Assembly (NCBI GenBank): GCA_029008615.1
Contig: JAQXJI010000029.1
Coordinates: 1-34,287 of the forward strand
Source of the DNA: Elusimicrobiota bacterium
GTDB taxonomy: Bacteria > Elusimicrobiota > Elusimicrobia > Elusimicrobiales > Elusimicrobiaceae
Direction of reading: 5' to 3'
DNA: 34,287 bases
The stretch's first letter is position 1, and every line of letters starts with the position of its first letter. The translations under genes and the position numbers were made by a program. The notes beneath the pieces are model-generated. The model was not told where the DNA came from. It saw only the letters and a list, made by a program, of their open reading frames with translations, and made no database searches. This document shows positions 1 to 5,784 of the stretch, piece by piece.

Positions 1-125
1 GGCAAAGCAATCGCCGCCAATACGCCTATTACAAGAACCACAACCAAAAGTTCAGTAAGAGTAAAGCCTTTTTTAAAAGGTTTGGAATTGGCTAAAACGA
101 CAATTTTATCCAATAGTTTTCTCAT
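1..125 (-). CDS. Type IV prepilin-like protein, N-terminal part only (runs off the window start)
   Basis: The minus strand opens with ATG at 125 and stays open to base 1. It encodes a basic leader of about 19 residues and then GFTLTELLVVVLVIGVLAA, the class III prepilin signal: Gly at -1, Phe at +1 and Glu at +5 for the PilD-type peptidase, followed by the hydrophobic helix that packs in the pilus core. The leader is longer than in the next pilin gene. An SD-like AGAGGG lies just upstream and a sigma-70-like promoter at 169-196. The body of the protein lies outside the window, so pilin and pseudopilin (type II secretion) cannot be told apart. Confidence 0.85.
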   Translation of the reverse strand, partial: MRKLLDKIVVLANSKPFKKGFTLTELLVVVLVIGVLAAIAL

Positions 126-168
126 ACTAACACCCTCTTTAAAATAATAATTTAAACTTCTTAATTAT

Positions 169-196
169 ATTCTACAAAAAATATGCCTTTTATCAA
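169..196 (-). promoter_or_regulatory. Probable sigma-70 promoter of the truncated prepilin gene
   Basis: On the minus strand TTGATA (191-196) and TAGAAT (169-174) are 16 bp apart, about 40 bases upstream of the ATG at 125. Motif reading only. Confidence 0.5.
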
Positions 197-276
197 GCGA
201 AATTTAGCGTCTTTTTGCGCCTCCCCGAAACATACTTTAACCTTAGCGAGAATGGCAAAAACTTTTCCGCCCATAG

Positions 277-300
277 AAAAGCCCCGGCGAAAACCGGGGC
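277..300 (-). terminator. Rho-independent terminator of the 333-794 pilin gene
   Basis: GCCCCGG and CCGGGGC arms (281-300) form a GC-rich hairpin followed on the minus strand by TTTT. It lies 33 bases past the pilin stop codon, so this pilin is probably a single-gene transcript. Confidence 0.8.
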
Positions 301-332
301 TTTAAATCATTTACAACAATACAGGCTTCGTA

Positions 333-794
333 CTAATTACTGGTGCTGTTAGGCAAACCCATTGATTCGCAAATGCCGCTTCTGTCGCCGGTCGCGGAGC
401 ACGTAACTTTGCCGGTATAATAATATCTCTTAAGAGTATAGCCCGAGCTGGAACCGCCGTTTCTGCTGGCAGTAATAACGCCTGAGGAAGTATCAGTTCC
501 GCTTACTGAAATAGCAAAGTTATTTGTAGTCCAAGAACCGCCGGCTACGGCAGAACCGTTTACATCGGAGAACTCAATATCCAACGTACCTAAAGATTCC
601 GGATATGTATTGGTGGAAGAAACGAGTCTGGCTCTTTCCATAGCGGCAGCTACGGAACCCATAATGGACAAAGCTTCTGTCGCTCTGGATTTTTCCACCG
701 CTTTGAAGTATTGAGGCAACGCTACTGCGGCCAAAATACCGATGATCAATACGACGACTAACAACTCGATAAGGGTGAACCCTTTCTTATTCAT
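333..794 (-). CDS. Type IV prepilin (major-pilin-like)
   Basis: This 153-residue protein has the type III signal MNKK-G/FTLIELLVVVLIIGILAAVALP: a four-residue basic leader, cleavage after Gly5, Glu at +5 of the mature chain and then the hydrophobic assembly helix. The helix continues into QYFKAVEKSRATEAL. The globular part is Ser/Thr/Gly-rich, and two Cys about ten residues apart near the C-terminus (VTC...GIC) could form the disulfide loop typical of PilA/PilE proteins. An ideal SD (AGGAGGG, 7 nt spacing) precedes the ATG, with a consensus promoter further up and a terminator downstream. Assembly genes (pilB, pilC, pilD) are not in the window. A type II secretion pseudopilin is possible but less likely. 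Confidence 0.9.
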   Translation of the reverse strand: MNKKGFTLIELLVVVLIIGILAAVALPQYFKAVEKSRATEALSIMGSVAAAMERARLVSSTNTYPESLGTLDIEFSDVNGSAVAGGSWTTNNFAISVSGTDTSSGVITASRNGGSSSGYTLKRYYYTGKVTCSATGDRSGICESMGLPNSTSN

Positions 795-843
795 ATAATA
801 CCCTCCTAAGGTATATAATAATAGCCTTGCTGGCTACAAAAAT

Positions 844-872
844 AATATACGATTAATAATTATGTTTGTCAA
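844..872 (-). promoter_or_regulatory. Strong sigma-70 promoter of the pilin gene
   Basis: TTGACA (867-872, minus) and TATATT (844-849) with 17 bp spacing give a near-perfect promoter. The predicted start near 837 leaves an AT-rich leader of about 40 nt with a full SD, as expected for an abundant structural protein. Confidence 0.75.
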
Positions 873-946
873 CTGTTATTTAACGCCGATTATTTTTGTA
901 AAATAATTGTAACATATTCTTAAAAATATTAAGTTAAAGGAGTTTT

Positions 947-1534
947 ATGATAATCCCCACCATTATTGAAAAAAACGTAGGTTACGACATATTTTCCCGC
1001 CTGCTTAAAGACAGAATAATCTTTGTAGGCGGAAGAGAAGGCGAAGTCGATACTTCCAGCGCAAATATGATTATCGCCCAGCTGCTTTATTTGGACGCGG
1101 AAGATTCCTCCCGCGAAATTAACCTTTACATCAATTCCCCCGGCGGGCTTGTTACGGCCGGCCTCGCCATTTACGATACTATGCAATACATCAAAGCCCC
1201 TATTACCACCATTTGTATGGGCCAGGCGATGAGCTTCGGCGCGGTGCTTTTGGCCGCAGGTTCAAAAGGCAAAAGATATGCCCTGCCGCACGCAAGAATA
1301 ATGATACACCAACCTTTGATTTGGGGCGGCGGAATTTCCGGGCAGGTAACGGATATAGAAATCGAATCGCGCGAACTTAGGGAAAACAAAGAACATCTGC
1401 TTGATATTCTCGCCCACCATACCGGCCAGGATAAAGAAAAAATCCGCCTCGACAGCGAACGCAACTACTATATGTCCGCACAAGAAGCGAAAGAATACGG
1501 CATAATAGACAAAGTGCTTGAACTTAAAAAATAA
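947..1534 (+). CDS. clpP: ATP-dependent Clp protease proteolytic subunit with a Ser-His-Asn triad
   Basis: This is a 195-residue ClpP (family S14), the usual length, read over its whole length. ClpP forms the tetradecameric cytosolic chamber that degrades substrates fed by ClpX, ClpA or ClpC. The nucleophile is Ser96 (GQAMSFGA, where most ClpPs have GxASM) and the general base is His121 (RIMIHQP). The third triad residue, normally Asp in the ERD motif near the end, is Asn173 (SERNYYMSA; codon AAC at 1463-1465). Listeria ClpP1 is a known natural case of this Asp-to-Asn change. The start at 947 has an AAAGGAG site (936-942). There is no tig or clpX next to it, which fits a second clpP copy transcribed alone. 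Whether another clpP exists elsewhere cannot be seen. Confidence 0.95.
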   Translation: MIIPTIIEKNVGYDIFSRLLKDRIIFVGGREGEVDTSSANMIIAQLLYLDAEDSSREINLYINSPGGLVTAGLAIYDTMQYIKAPITTICMGQAMSFGAVLLAAGSKGKRYALPHARIMIHQPLIWGGGISGQVTDIEIESRELRENKEHLLDILAHHTGQDKEKIRLDSERNYYMSAQEAKEYGIIDKVLELKK

Positions 1535-1545
1535 TTTGCCGCTAT

Positions 1546-1583
1546 GGGAATTAGGGCCTATACGAATATAGGACTTAATTCCC
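1546..1583 (+). terminator. Stem-loop after clpP, possible terminator or mRNA end
   Basis: GGGAATTA (1546-1553) pairs with TAATTCCC (1576-1583), and inside it CCTATA pairs with TATAGG around a CGAA loop. The result is a stem of about 16 bp with one mismatch and one G-U pair. It ends 12 bases after the clpP stop but has no T-run, so its role as a terminator is uncertain. Confidence 0.45.
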
Positions 1584-1613
1584 TTGCATATATAATTGCA
1601 TATACCATATAAT
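1584..1613 (+). promoter_or_regulatory. Probable promoter for the 1650 secreted-protein gene
   Basis: TTGCAT (1584-1589) and TATAAT (1608-1613) are 18 bp apart, directly after the preceding stem-loop and about 36 bases before the ATG at 1650. Confidence 0.5.
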
Positions 1614-1649
1614 TAAGTTAAGGCAGTTTAAATTATCTCGGAGAAAACA

Positions 1650-2240
1650 ATGAAACATTTATTACTTGCAGTATTGATTTCTTTCGTATGCGCCAATGCA
1701 TACGCAGCTTCCGCGCCGAAGCCGGAAACGCTCAAATTGAATATGAAGATGACCGCCGCCACTCAGCCCAAACAAAAGGCTAAAACGGTGGAATTCCTAA
1801 GCTACGCTCAATTTACGACAGGCCCGATAAAAGTTCAGCCGAAGCTTAAATTTGCGGGTAAAAAAGCCGTCGTACACTTCTTTAAAATGGACGACGCCCT
1901 CGCTTTCGCCTATGAGGAAAACTCCAAATTCGACAAAATCGAAGTAAAGCTTTCCGCAAAAGACGAAGACCTTTTTAACGGAGATCCGCATCACGTCGTA
2001 CCCGTATACGCGGATATTACCGTATACAAAAACAATAAAATCGCGGAAAAAGGCAGTTTGGAAGTCTTCTCCGTGGAACTCTATGAAATTTGGTCCGCAA
2101 ACAGGCCCGTGGAAATTAACCGCGGCGAAAGTTCTTTCAGAGGAGATCCGCACGACCCTGAAAATTATGCTCCGGTCGAAAACAATAAAAAGAACGATAA
2201 ATCAAATCCCGACCCGTATCACCCGACTTTTTTTGATTAA
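1650..2240 (+). CDS. Secreted protein of unknown function with GDPH/DPYHP motifs
   Basis: I do not recognise this 196-residue protein. It starts with a clear Sec signal peptide (MKHLLLAVLISFVCANAYA, likely cut after AYA). The mature part is Lys-rich and probably beta-rich. A motif recurs: NGDPHH near residue 110, RGDPHDPENY near residue 168, and DPYHP near the C-terminus. The repeated acidic/His pairs could bind a divalent metal, but that is speculation. It has its own promoter, an SD (CGGAG) and a strong downstream terminator, so it is monocistronic. Probably a lineage-specific periplasmic or outer-membrane-associated protein. Confidence 0.8.
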   Translation: MKHLLLAVLISFVCANAYAASAPKPETLKLNMKMTAATQPKQKAKTVEFLSYAQFTTGPIKVQPKLKFAGKKAVVHFFKMDDALAFAYEENSKFDKIEVKLSAKDEDLFNGDPHHVVPVYADITVYKNNKIAEKGSLEVFSVELYEIWSANRPVEINRGESSFRGDPHDPENYAPVENNKKNDKSNPDPYHPTFFD

Positions 2241-2278
2241 TATGTTACTTTTTAATCTTTAATTGTTTTTAACTCAAA

Positions 2279-2304
2279 ATCCCCGGCCAAACCCGGGGAT
2301 TTTT
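2279..2304 (+). terminator. Rho-independent terminator after the 1650-2240 gene
   Basis: ATCCCCGG (2279-2286) pairs with CCGGGGAT (2293-2300) around a 6-nt loop and runs into TTTTT. Confidence 0.85.
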
Positions 2305-2338
2305 ATTTACGGCGAAAGCCCGCACTAAAGCCCACGCC

Positions 2339-2367
2339 TTTCAATAAAAAACAAAATTTGCTATATT
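2339..2367 (+). promoter_or_regulatory. Probable promoter of the portal-protease operon
   Basis: TTTCAA (2339-2344) and TATATT (2362-2367) are 17 bp apart. The predicted transcript starts near 2374, only a few bases before a hairpin that ends in a T-run. Confidence 0.5.
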
Positions 2368-2379
2368 GATTTTGGAGAG

Positions 2380-2405
2380 CCGCTCGTACATTACGGCGGT
2401 TTTTT
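2380..2405 (+). terminator. Promoter-proximal hairpin with T-run (possible attenuator) upstream of the portal gene
   Basis: CCGC-t-CGTA (2380-2388) pairs with TACG-GCGG (2392-2399) around a 3-nt CAT loop with one bulged T. TTTTTT follows at 2400-2405. This looks like an intrinsic terminator, but it sits after the predicted promoter and 24 bases before the portal start codon, not after a gene. It could limit readthrough into the phage genes or only protect the 5' end. Confidence 0.45.
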
Positions 2406-2429
2406 ATTGCCCGCCGCACAAGCGAAATA

Positions 2430-3638
2430 ATGAAAATAATACAAAAACTTATCAAAGGCCTTTCCGCAAAAAGCGGAACCGACGCAGGCGCGGCCCTGCC
2501 GTTGTTTATGGAATATTTCTCCCCCCGTTTGGAGGAAACGAAGCTTCCTTCCCCCTCGGGGCACAATTACGCGCCATACGTTGAAGCCTACGGCGAAAAA
2601 GCTTGGGTTTATGCTTGCGTTAACGTCATAGCGGAAACCGTTTCCGCCGCGGATTTCAACCTTAAGGACAAAAACGGACGCATTATTCCCGCCCATCCGG
2701 CCTTAGAGCTTATGTACCGCCCCAACCGTTTTATGAGCGGGCGTTTCTTAAGACAATGGATAACAGCCAGTTTGGAACTTACAGGCAACGCTTATATTTT
2801 GAAAGACTCCGTACGCGGCGACGGAACCCCGGCGGAACTTTTCCCGCTGCTGAGCCAGCTGGTTGAAGTCATCCCCGGGAAAAACCCTCAAAAACCCGTA
2901 CAAGGTTATAAGTACAGAGCAGGCTCCCAAACAGCTTATTACAGGGCGGAGGAAATTATCCACTTTAAATACTTTAATCCGTTTGATTTCTTTTACGGCC
3001 TTTCGCCGATTGCCGCCGCGCGCAAAGCCGTGGAAACTTTGGATAAAGCCGAAGCTTTCAACCGCGCTTTTTTCGACAATGCCGGCACACTTTCCGGCAT
3101 ATTGCAGACGGAAGGACGCTTGGATGATGCTTCCCGCGCAAGGATAATGAAAGCCTGGAACGACAAATACCAAGGCTCGGCAAAAGCGCATAAAGTGGCG
3201 CTTTTGGAAGGCGGACTTAAATGGCAAAACATATCTTTAAGCCAAAGGGATATGGATTTTATATCAGGCATTAAATTGAACAGAGAAACCATACTTTCAA
3301 TATTCCACGTGCCGCCGGCTTTAGTAGGCCTTTTTGATCACGCTCCGCAGTTCAACACCAAAGAACAGCAGCGCATTTTCTGGCAAACGTGCGTTCACCC
3401 GAAACAAACCTTGATATTGGAAACTTTTACAGAATTTCTTTTGCCGGATTTTGACAAAAGCCGCACGCTTTATTTTGACAAAGACGCCAGTTCCGTAGCC
3501 TGCCTGAAAGAGGATTTGCTGGAGCTTGCACAAGCCGCAAAAATTTACGCCGAAATCGGCTATGACAAAACGCAAATAGCCCAAGCTTTAAACCTGCCAT
3601 TTGCAACGGAAAGGGAAAACGCGGGAGGCAAAAAATGA
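2430..3638 (+). CDS. HK97-family phage portal protein
   Basis: This 402-residue protein matches the HK97-type portal family in length and content. Portals form the dodecameric ring at one capsid vertex through which DNA is packaged and which nucleates capsid assembly. Typical stretches are KAWVYACVNVIAETVSA near residues 55-71, an ELTGNAYI segment, the HFKYFNPFDFFYGLSPIAAA region near 185-200, and the conserved KLNRETILSIFHVPPALVGL followed by FNTKEQQRIFWQTC (about 280-320). The reading frame is complete. The start has no good SD. It overlaps the prohead protease by 4 bp (ATGA). No terminase, capsid, head-tail or tail gene lies on either side, so this is an orphan morphogenesis pair: a prophage remnant or a domesticated module. 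Confidence 0.9.
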   Translation: MKIIQKLIKGLSAKSGTDAGAALPLFMEYFSPRLEETKLPSPSGHNYAPYVEAYGEKAWVYACVNVIAETVSAADFNLKDKNGRIIPAHPALELMYRPNRFMSGRFLRQWITASLELTGNAYILKDSVRGDGTPAELFPLLSQLVEVIPGKNPQKPVQGYKYRAGSQTAYYRAEEIIHFKYFNPFDFFYGLSPIAAARKAVETLDKAEAFNRAFFDNAGTLSGILQTEGRLDDASRARIMKAWNDKYQGSAKAHKVALLEGGLKWQNISLSQRDMDFISGIKLNRETILSIFHVPPALVGLFDHAPQFNTKEQQRIFWQTCVHPKQTLILETFTEFLLPDFDKSRTLYFDKDASSVACLKEDLLELAQAAKIYAEIGYDKTQIAQALNLPFATERENAGGKK

Positions 3639-4228
3639 ACGGCATAAAAATCAAAGGTAACATAAAAAACCCGGCTTTTAAAATAGCCTCTCTTGAGCAA
3701 AGCTCGGTAAAAGAGGAAAACGGACTAATTTTTATAGAAGGCTACGCAAATACGAAAAATTCCGCCGACAGATACGGGGATATCCCCTCCGTACTTATCG
3801 GCAAACGGGACTTTGTATATGAACTGTCTGAGTTTAAAAAGAACCCGGTTCTGCTTATAGACCACGTCAACCGTTTGGATCATTTGGCAGGATCGGTAAC
3901 GGAAATTTTTGAGGACAAAAAAGGCCTTTACTTTAAGGCTTTGTTTTCCTCCTCTTCACACCCCACGGTGGCACACGCCAGGAAACTCTATCAGGAAGGT
4001 CACGCAAAAGGAATAAGTATAGCGGGCAGATTCCATTACGAAGACCCTTCCGCCCCCAATAAACTTACTCTTGCGGAAATATACGAAATCAGCCTGGTCG
4101 CCATACCGGCCGATCCCAACAGTTTGGCCGCACTCAGCCCGGAAAATCCCCCGGACGATGAGGCGGAAAACCGCGAAAAATTGATTAACGCCGAAATCAA
4201 CTCTTGGCTTAAAGACCTTAAAAATTAA
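3635..4228 (+). CDS. HK97-family prohead (capsid maturation) protease
   Basis: This 197-residue protein resembles the U35/S78 prohead proteases that clear scaffold and trim the capsid protein after prohead assembly. It shows the family's early segment IEGYANTKNSADRYGDI, a histidine in LLIDHVNRLDHLAG (His77 is the candidate catalytic His), and GISIAGRF, with Ser128 as candidate nucleophile (families usually read LSIGF here), then LAEIYEISLVAIPADPNSLA. It starts inside the end of the portal gene and is closed by a strong terminator, so nothing else belongs to the operon. The expected partner, a major capsid protein, would normally come next but is missing; a secreted-protein gene follows. Confidence 0.88.
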   Translation: MNGIKIKGNIKNPAFKIASLEQSSVKEENGLIFIEGYANTKNSADRYGDIPSVLIGKRDFVYELSEFKKNPVLLIDHVNRLDHLAGSVTEIFEDKKGLYFKALFSSSSHPTVAHARKLYQEGHAKGISIAGRFHYEDPSAPNKLTLAEIYEISLVAIPADPNSLAALSPENPPDDEAENREKLINAEINSWLKDLKN

Positions 4229-4235
4229 CCCCCTC

Positions 4236-4261
4236 CCCCGGCCCAAAAGCCGGGGCTTTTT
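4236..4261 (+). terminator. Rho-independent terminator of the portal-protease operon
   Basis: CCCCGGC (4236-4242) pairs with GCCGGGG (4249-4255) and is followed by CTTTTT. Confidence 0.85.
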
Positions 4262-4281
4262 ATAATTTCCGAAAACAATAT

Positions 4282-4310
4282 TTGATATTTTAAAGCAATT
4301 CACCTATAAT
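4282..4310 (+). promoter_or_regulatory. Strong sigma-70 promoter for the 4368 secreted-protein gene
   Basis: TTGATA (4282-4287) and TATAAT (4305-4310) with 17 bp spacing. The predicted leader of about 50 nt contains a small GCGC-CTT-GCGC hairpin. Confidence 0.7.
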
Positions 4311-4367
4311 ATTTATGTACGCTTTACGCGCCTTGCGCGCTTAAATTAAAAACGGGAAATGATTTTT

Positions 4368-4913
4368 ATGAAAAATATAATATATGTATTGTCTTTTGCG
4401 GTCTTGGCTTCTTTTTTTGCCCCCGCGCTTAATGCCCAAAGCATTGAGGAAATATCTTATATCCCCGTAAAAAGGGGTAATTACCTTCAGCTTATGGTTA
4501 AGAGAAAAGCCATATTCAGCGGTAATTTGACTGTTACCAACACATTGACGTCAAATTCGACATTCCTAAACTTAAAAACTTCCGGCGATTTGCTCTTAAA
4601 CAATAACCCGCAAATAAACGTGAATCAAAATGTTTTTCTTTCGGGTACAAATCTGAAAATAACCGGCGACGCAAAGGTCTACGGGGATAATATACTTACT
4701 ATGCGCGGCGGAACTTCAACAACGATAAACAGAATAAGCAACAACGGCAATGTAAATGTATACGCCCAAGATATAACCGGCGGCAGCCAGCAAATAACGA
4801 TAAACAACATTTATATAGACGGTATAAATTATCCCAGTAACTGCAATTATACTTGGCTCAGCAATGTTGAAACGGTAGGCGGCGGAAAATATACCGTCTT
4901 GAAATGCAATTAG
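4368..4913 (+). CDS. Secreted Asn/Thr-rich repeat protein of unknown function (possible beta-solenoid)
   Basis: I do not recognise this protein. I prefer the ATG at 4368 (181 residues) to the in-frame ATG at 4359, because the GGGA at 4354-4357 is at usable distance only for the later start and the protein then begins directly with a good signal peptide (MKNIIYVLSFAVLASFFAPALNA). The mature part is rich in Asn, Thr, Ser and Gly with short alternating strands (FSGNLTVTNTLTSNSTFLNL, GNVNVYAQDITGG), which suggests a beta-solenoid or adhesin-like fold. Two Cys near the C-terminus (SNCNYTW and LKCN) could form a closing disulfide. It is monocistronic with its own promoter and terminator. Confidence 0.75.
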   Translation: MKNIIYVLSFAVLASFFAPALNAQSIEEISYIPVKRGNYLQLMVKRKAIFSGNLTVTNTLTSNSTFLNLKTSGDLLLNNNPQINVNQNVFLSGTNLKITGDAKVYGDNILTMRGGTSTTINRISNNGNVNVYAQDITGGSQQITINNIYIDGINYPSNCNYTWLSNVETVGGGKYTVLKCN

Positions 4914-4930
4914 TTTTTTACAATTACCAA

Positions 4931-4958
4931 ACCGGCGGCGAAAACCGCCGGTTTTTTT
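4931..4958 (+). terminator. Rho-independent terminator after the 4368-4913 gene
   Basis: ACCGGCGG (4931-4938) pairs with CCGCCGGT (4945-4952) and ends in a run of seven T. Confidence 0.9.
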
Positions 4959-4984
4959 GCGCCCTATAAGAAAAACCTTAAAGA

Positions 4985-5014
4985 TTGGCTTTAAAAAATC
5001 TAATTTAGTAGAAT
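4985..5014 (+). promoter_or_regulatory. Probable promoter of the accB-ftsK-tol operon
   Basis: TTGGCT (4985-4990) and TAGAAT (5009-5014) are 18 bp apart, with the accB ATG 29 bases further on. It is the only promoter-like site I found in front of the 12-gene operon. Confidence 0.5.
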
Positions 5015-5043
5015 ATATTTACAGTATTTTAAGTGAGGTCAAT

Positions 5044-5547
5044 ATGCCAAAAACTACAAAGAAAGTATCTGCGGCAAAAACCGTTAAACAAACCGCCAAA
5101 GCGACGGCAAAAGATACTCCGGCTTTATCTGAAGTAAAACAGATTTATAAATTTATGCAGGATAACAATTTGGGCACCGTGGACTATGAAGAAAGCGGAA
5201 CCCGCATCAGGCTTGTGCGTATGCCGCCGGCCCAAGTGGCCGTACCGGTAGCCGCCGGAGCTTCCGGCACTTTGGAACAGGAGCAGCCTTCCGCCCAACC
5301 GCAATATTCACAAACGATTAAATCCCCGCTGATGGGCATATTCTTCAGGGGATCCTCCCCTTCCGCGCCTCCGTTTGTAAAAGAAGGAGAAAAAGTTAAA
5401 GCCGGCACGCCGATATGCCTTATTGAGGCTATGAAAGTTTTTAACGAAGTCAAAGCCTCAAACGATTGCGTAATCAAAAAAGTTCTGGTGGAAAACGGTC
5501 AGCCGGTAAAACCCGGGGATTTGCTTTTCGCTATTGAAAAAATTTAA
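5044..5547 (+). CDS. accB: Biotin carboxyl carrier protein of acetyl-CoA carboxylase
   Basis: The protein carries the covalently bound biotin that moves CO2 from biotin carboxylase (AccC) to the carboxyltransferase in the first step of fatty-acid synthesis. I start it at ATG 5044 (167 residues), which has a GTGAGG site just upstream. The upstream in-frame ATG at 4957 would translate the terminator and promoter. The N-terminus is a Lys/Ala/Thr-rich stretch, then an IYKFMQDNNLGTVDYEE helix region, a Pro/Ala linker, and a biotinyl domain of about 75 residues with LIEAMKVFNEV; Lys121 in EAMK is the biotinylation site. The usual partner accC does not follow. The next gene starts 12 bases on, making this the first gene of a long envelope operon. 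Confidence 0.95.
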   Translation: MPKTTKKVSAAKTVKQTAKATAKDTPALSEVKQIYKFMQDNNLGTVDYEESGTRIRLVRMPPAQVAVPVAAGASGTLEQEQPSAQPQYSQTIKSPLMGIFFRGSSPSAPPFVKEGEKVKAGTPICLIEAMKVFNEVKASNDCVIKKVLVENGQPVKPGDLLFAIEKI

Positions 5548-5559
5548 CGGGATAAATTT

Positions 5560-5775
5560 ATGCCTTTTAAAGAAAATATTGACAATATTTCCGCGCGCAT
5601 TTACGACTTTCTTAAAGACAAGCCGGAAGTTACCTCTTGGCAGATAAAACTTTCGCTTAATATATCAAGCTCGGCTATGTATTTGGCTTTGGGCGCGCTT
5701 ATGCAAAGCGGAAAAATAACGGTAGAACCTGACGGTATTAACTATAAAATAGCTAAAACCCCTCAGCAAAACTAA
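5560..5775 (+). CDS. Small winged-helix protein (DUF2582-like)
   Basis: This 71-residue protein resembles the small DUF2582 winged helix-turn-helix proteins. It has a first helix (ISARIYDFLKDK), a helix-turn-helix-like segment (TSWQIKLSLNISSSAMYLALGALMQSG) and a short wing (KITVEPDGINYKI). These are presumed DNA- or partner-binding proteins of unknown function. It sits 12 bases after accB and 9 bases before ftsK, so it is cotranscribed with both and could regulate the operon; that is inference. Confidence 0.8.
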   Translation: MPFKENIDNISARIYDFLKDKPEVTSWQIKLSLNISSSAMYLALGALMQSGKITVEPDGINYKIAKTPQQN

Positions 5776-5784
5776 GGGGCGCGC

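Noticed and set aside
929-1483. Minus-strand ORFs over clpP
   Set aside because: The plus-strand ClpP is unmistakable; the opposite frames have no family features and no start signals.
4315-4344. Tiny ORF (MYALRALRA) right after the promoter of the 4368 gene, possible leader peptide
   Set aside because: Nine codons from an ATG 4 bases after the -10 box lie upstream of the likely transcription start, without SD or regulatory codon run; more likely chance.
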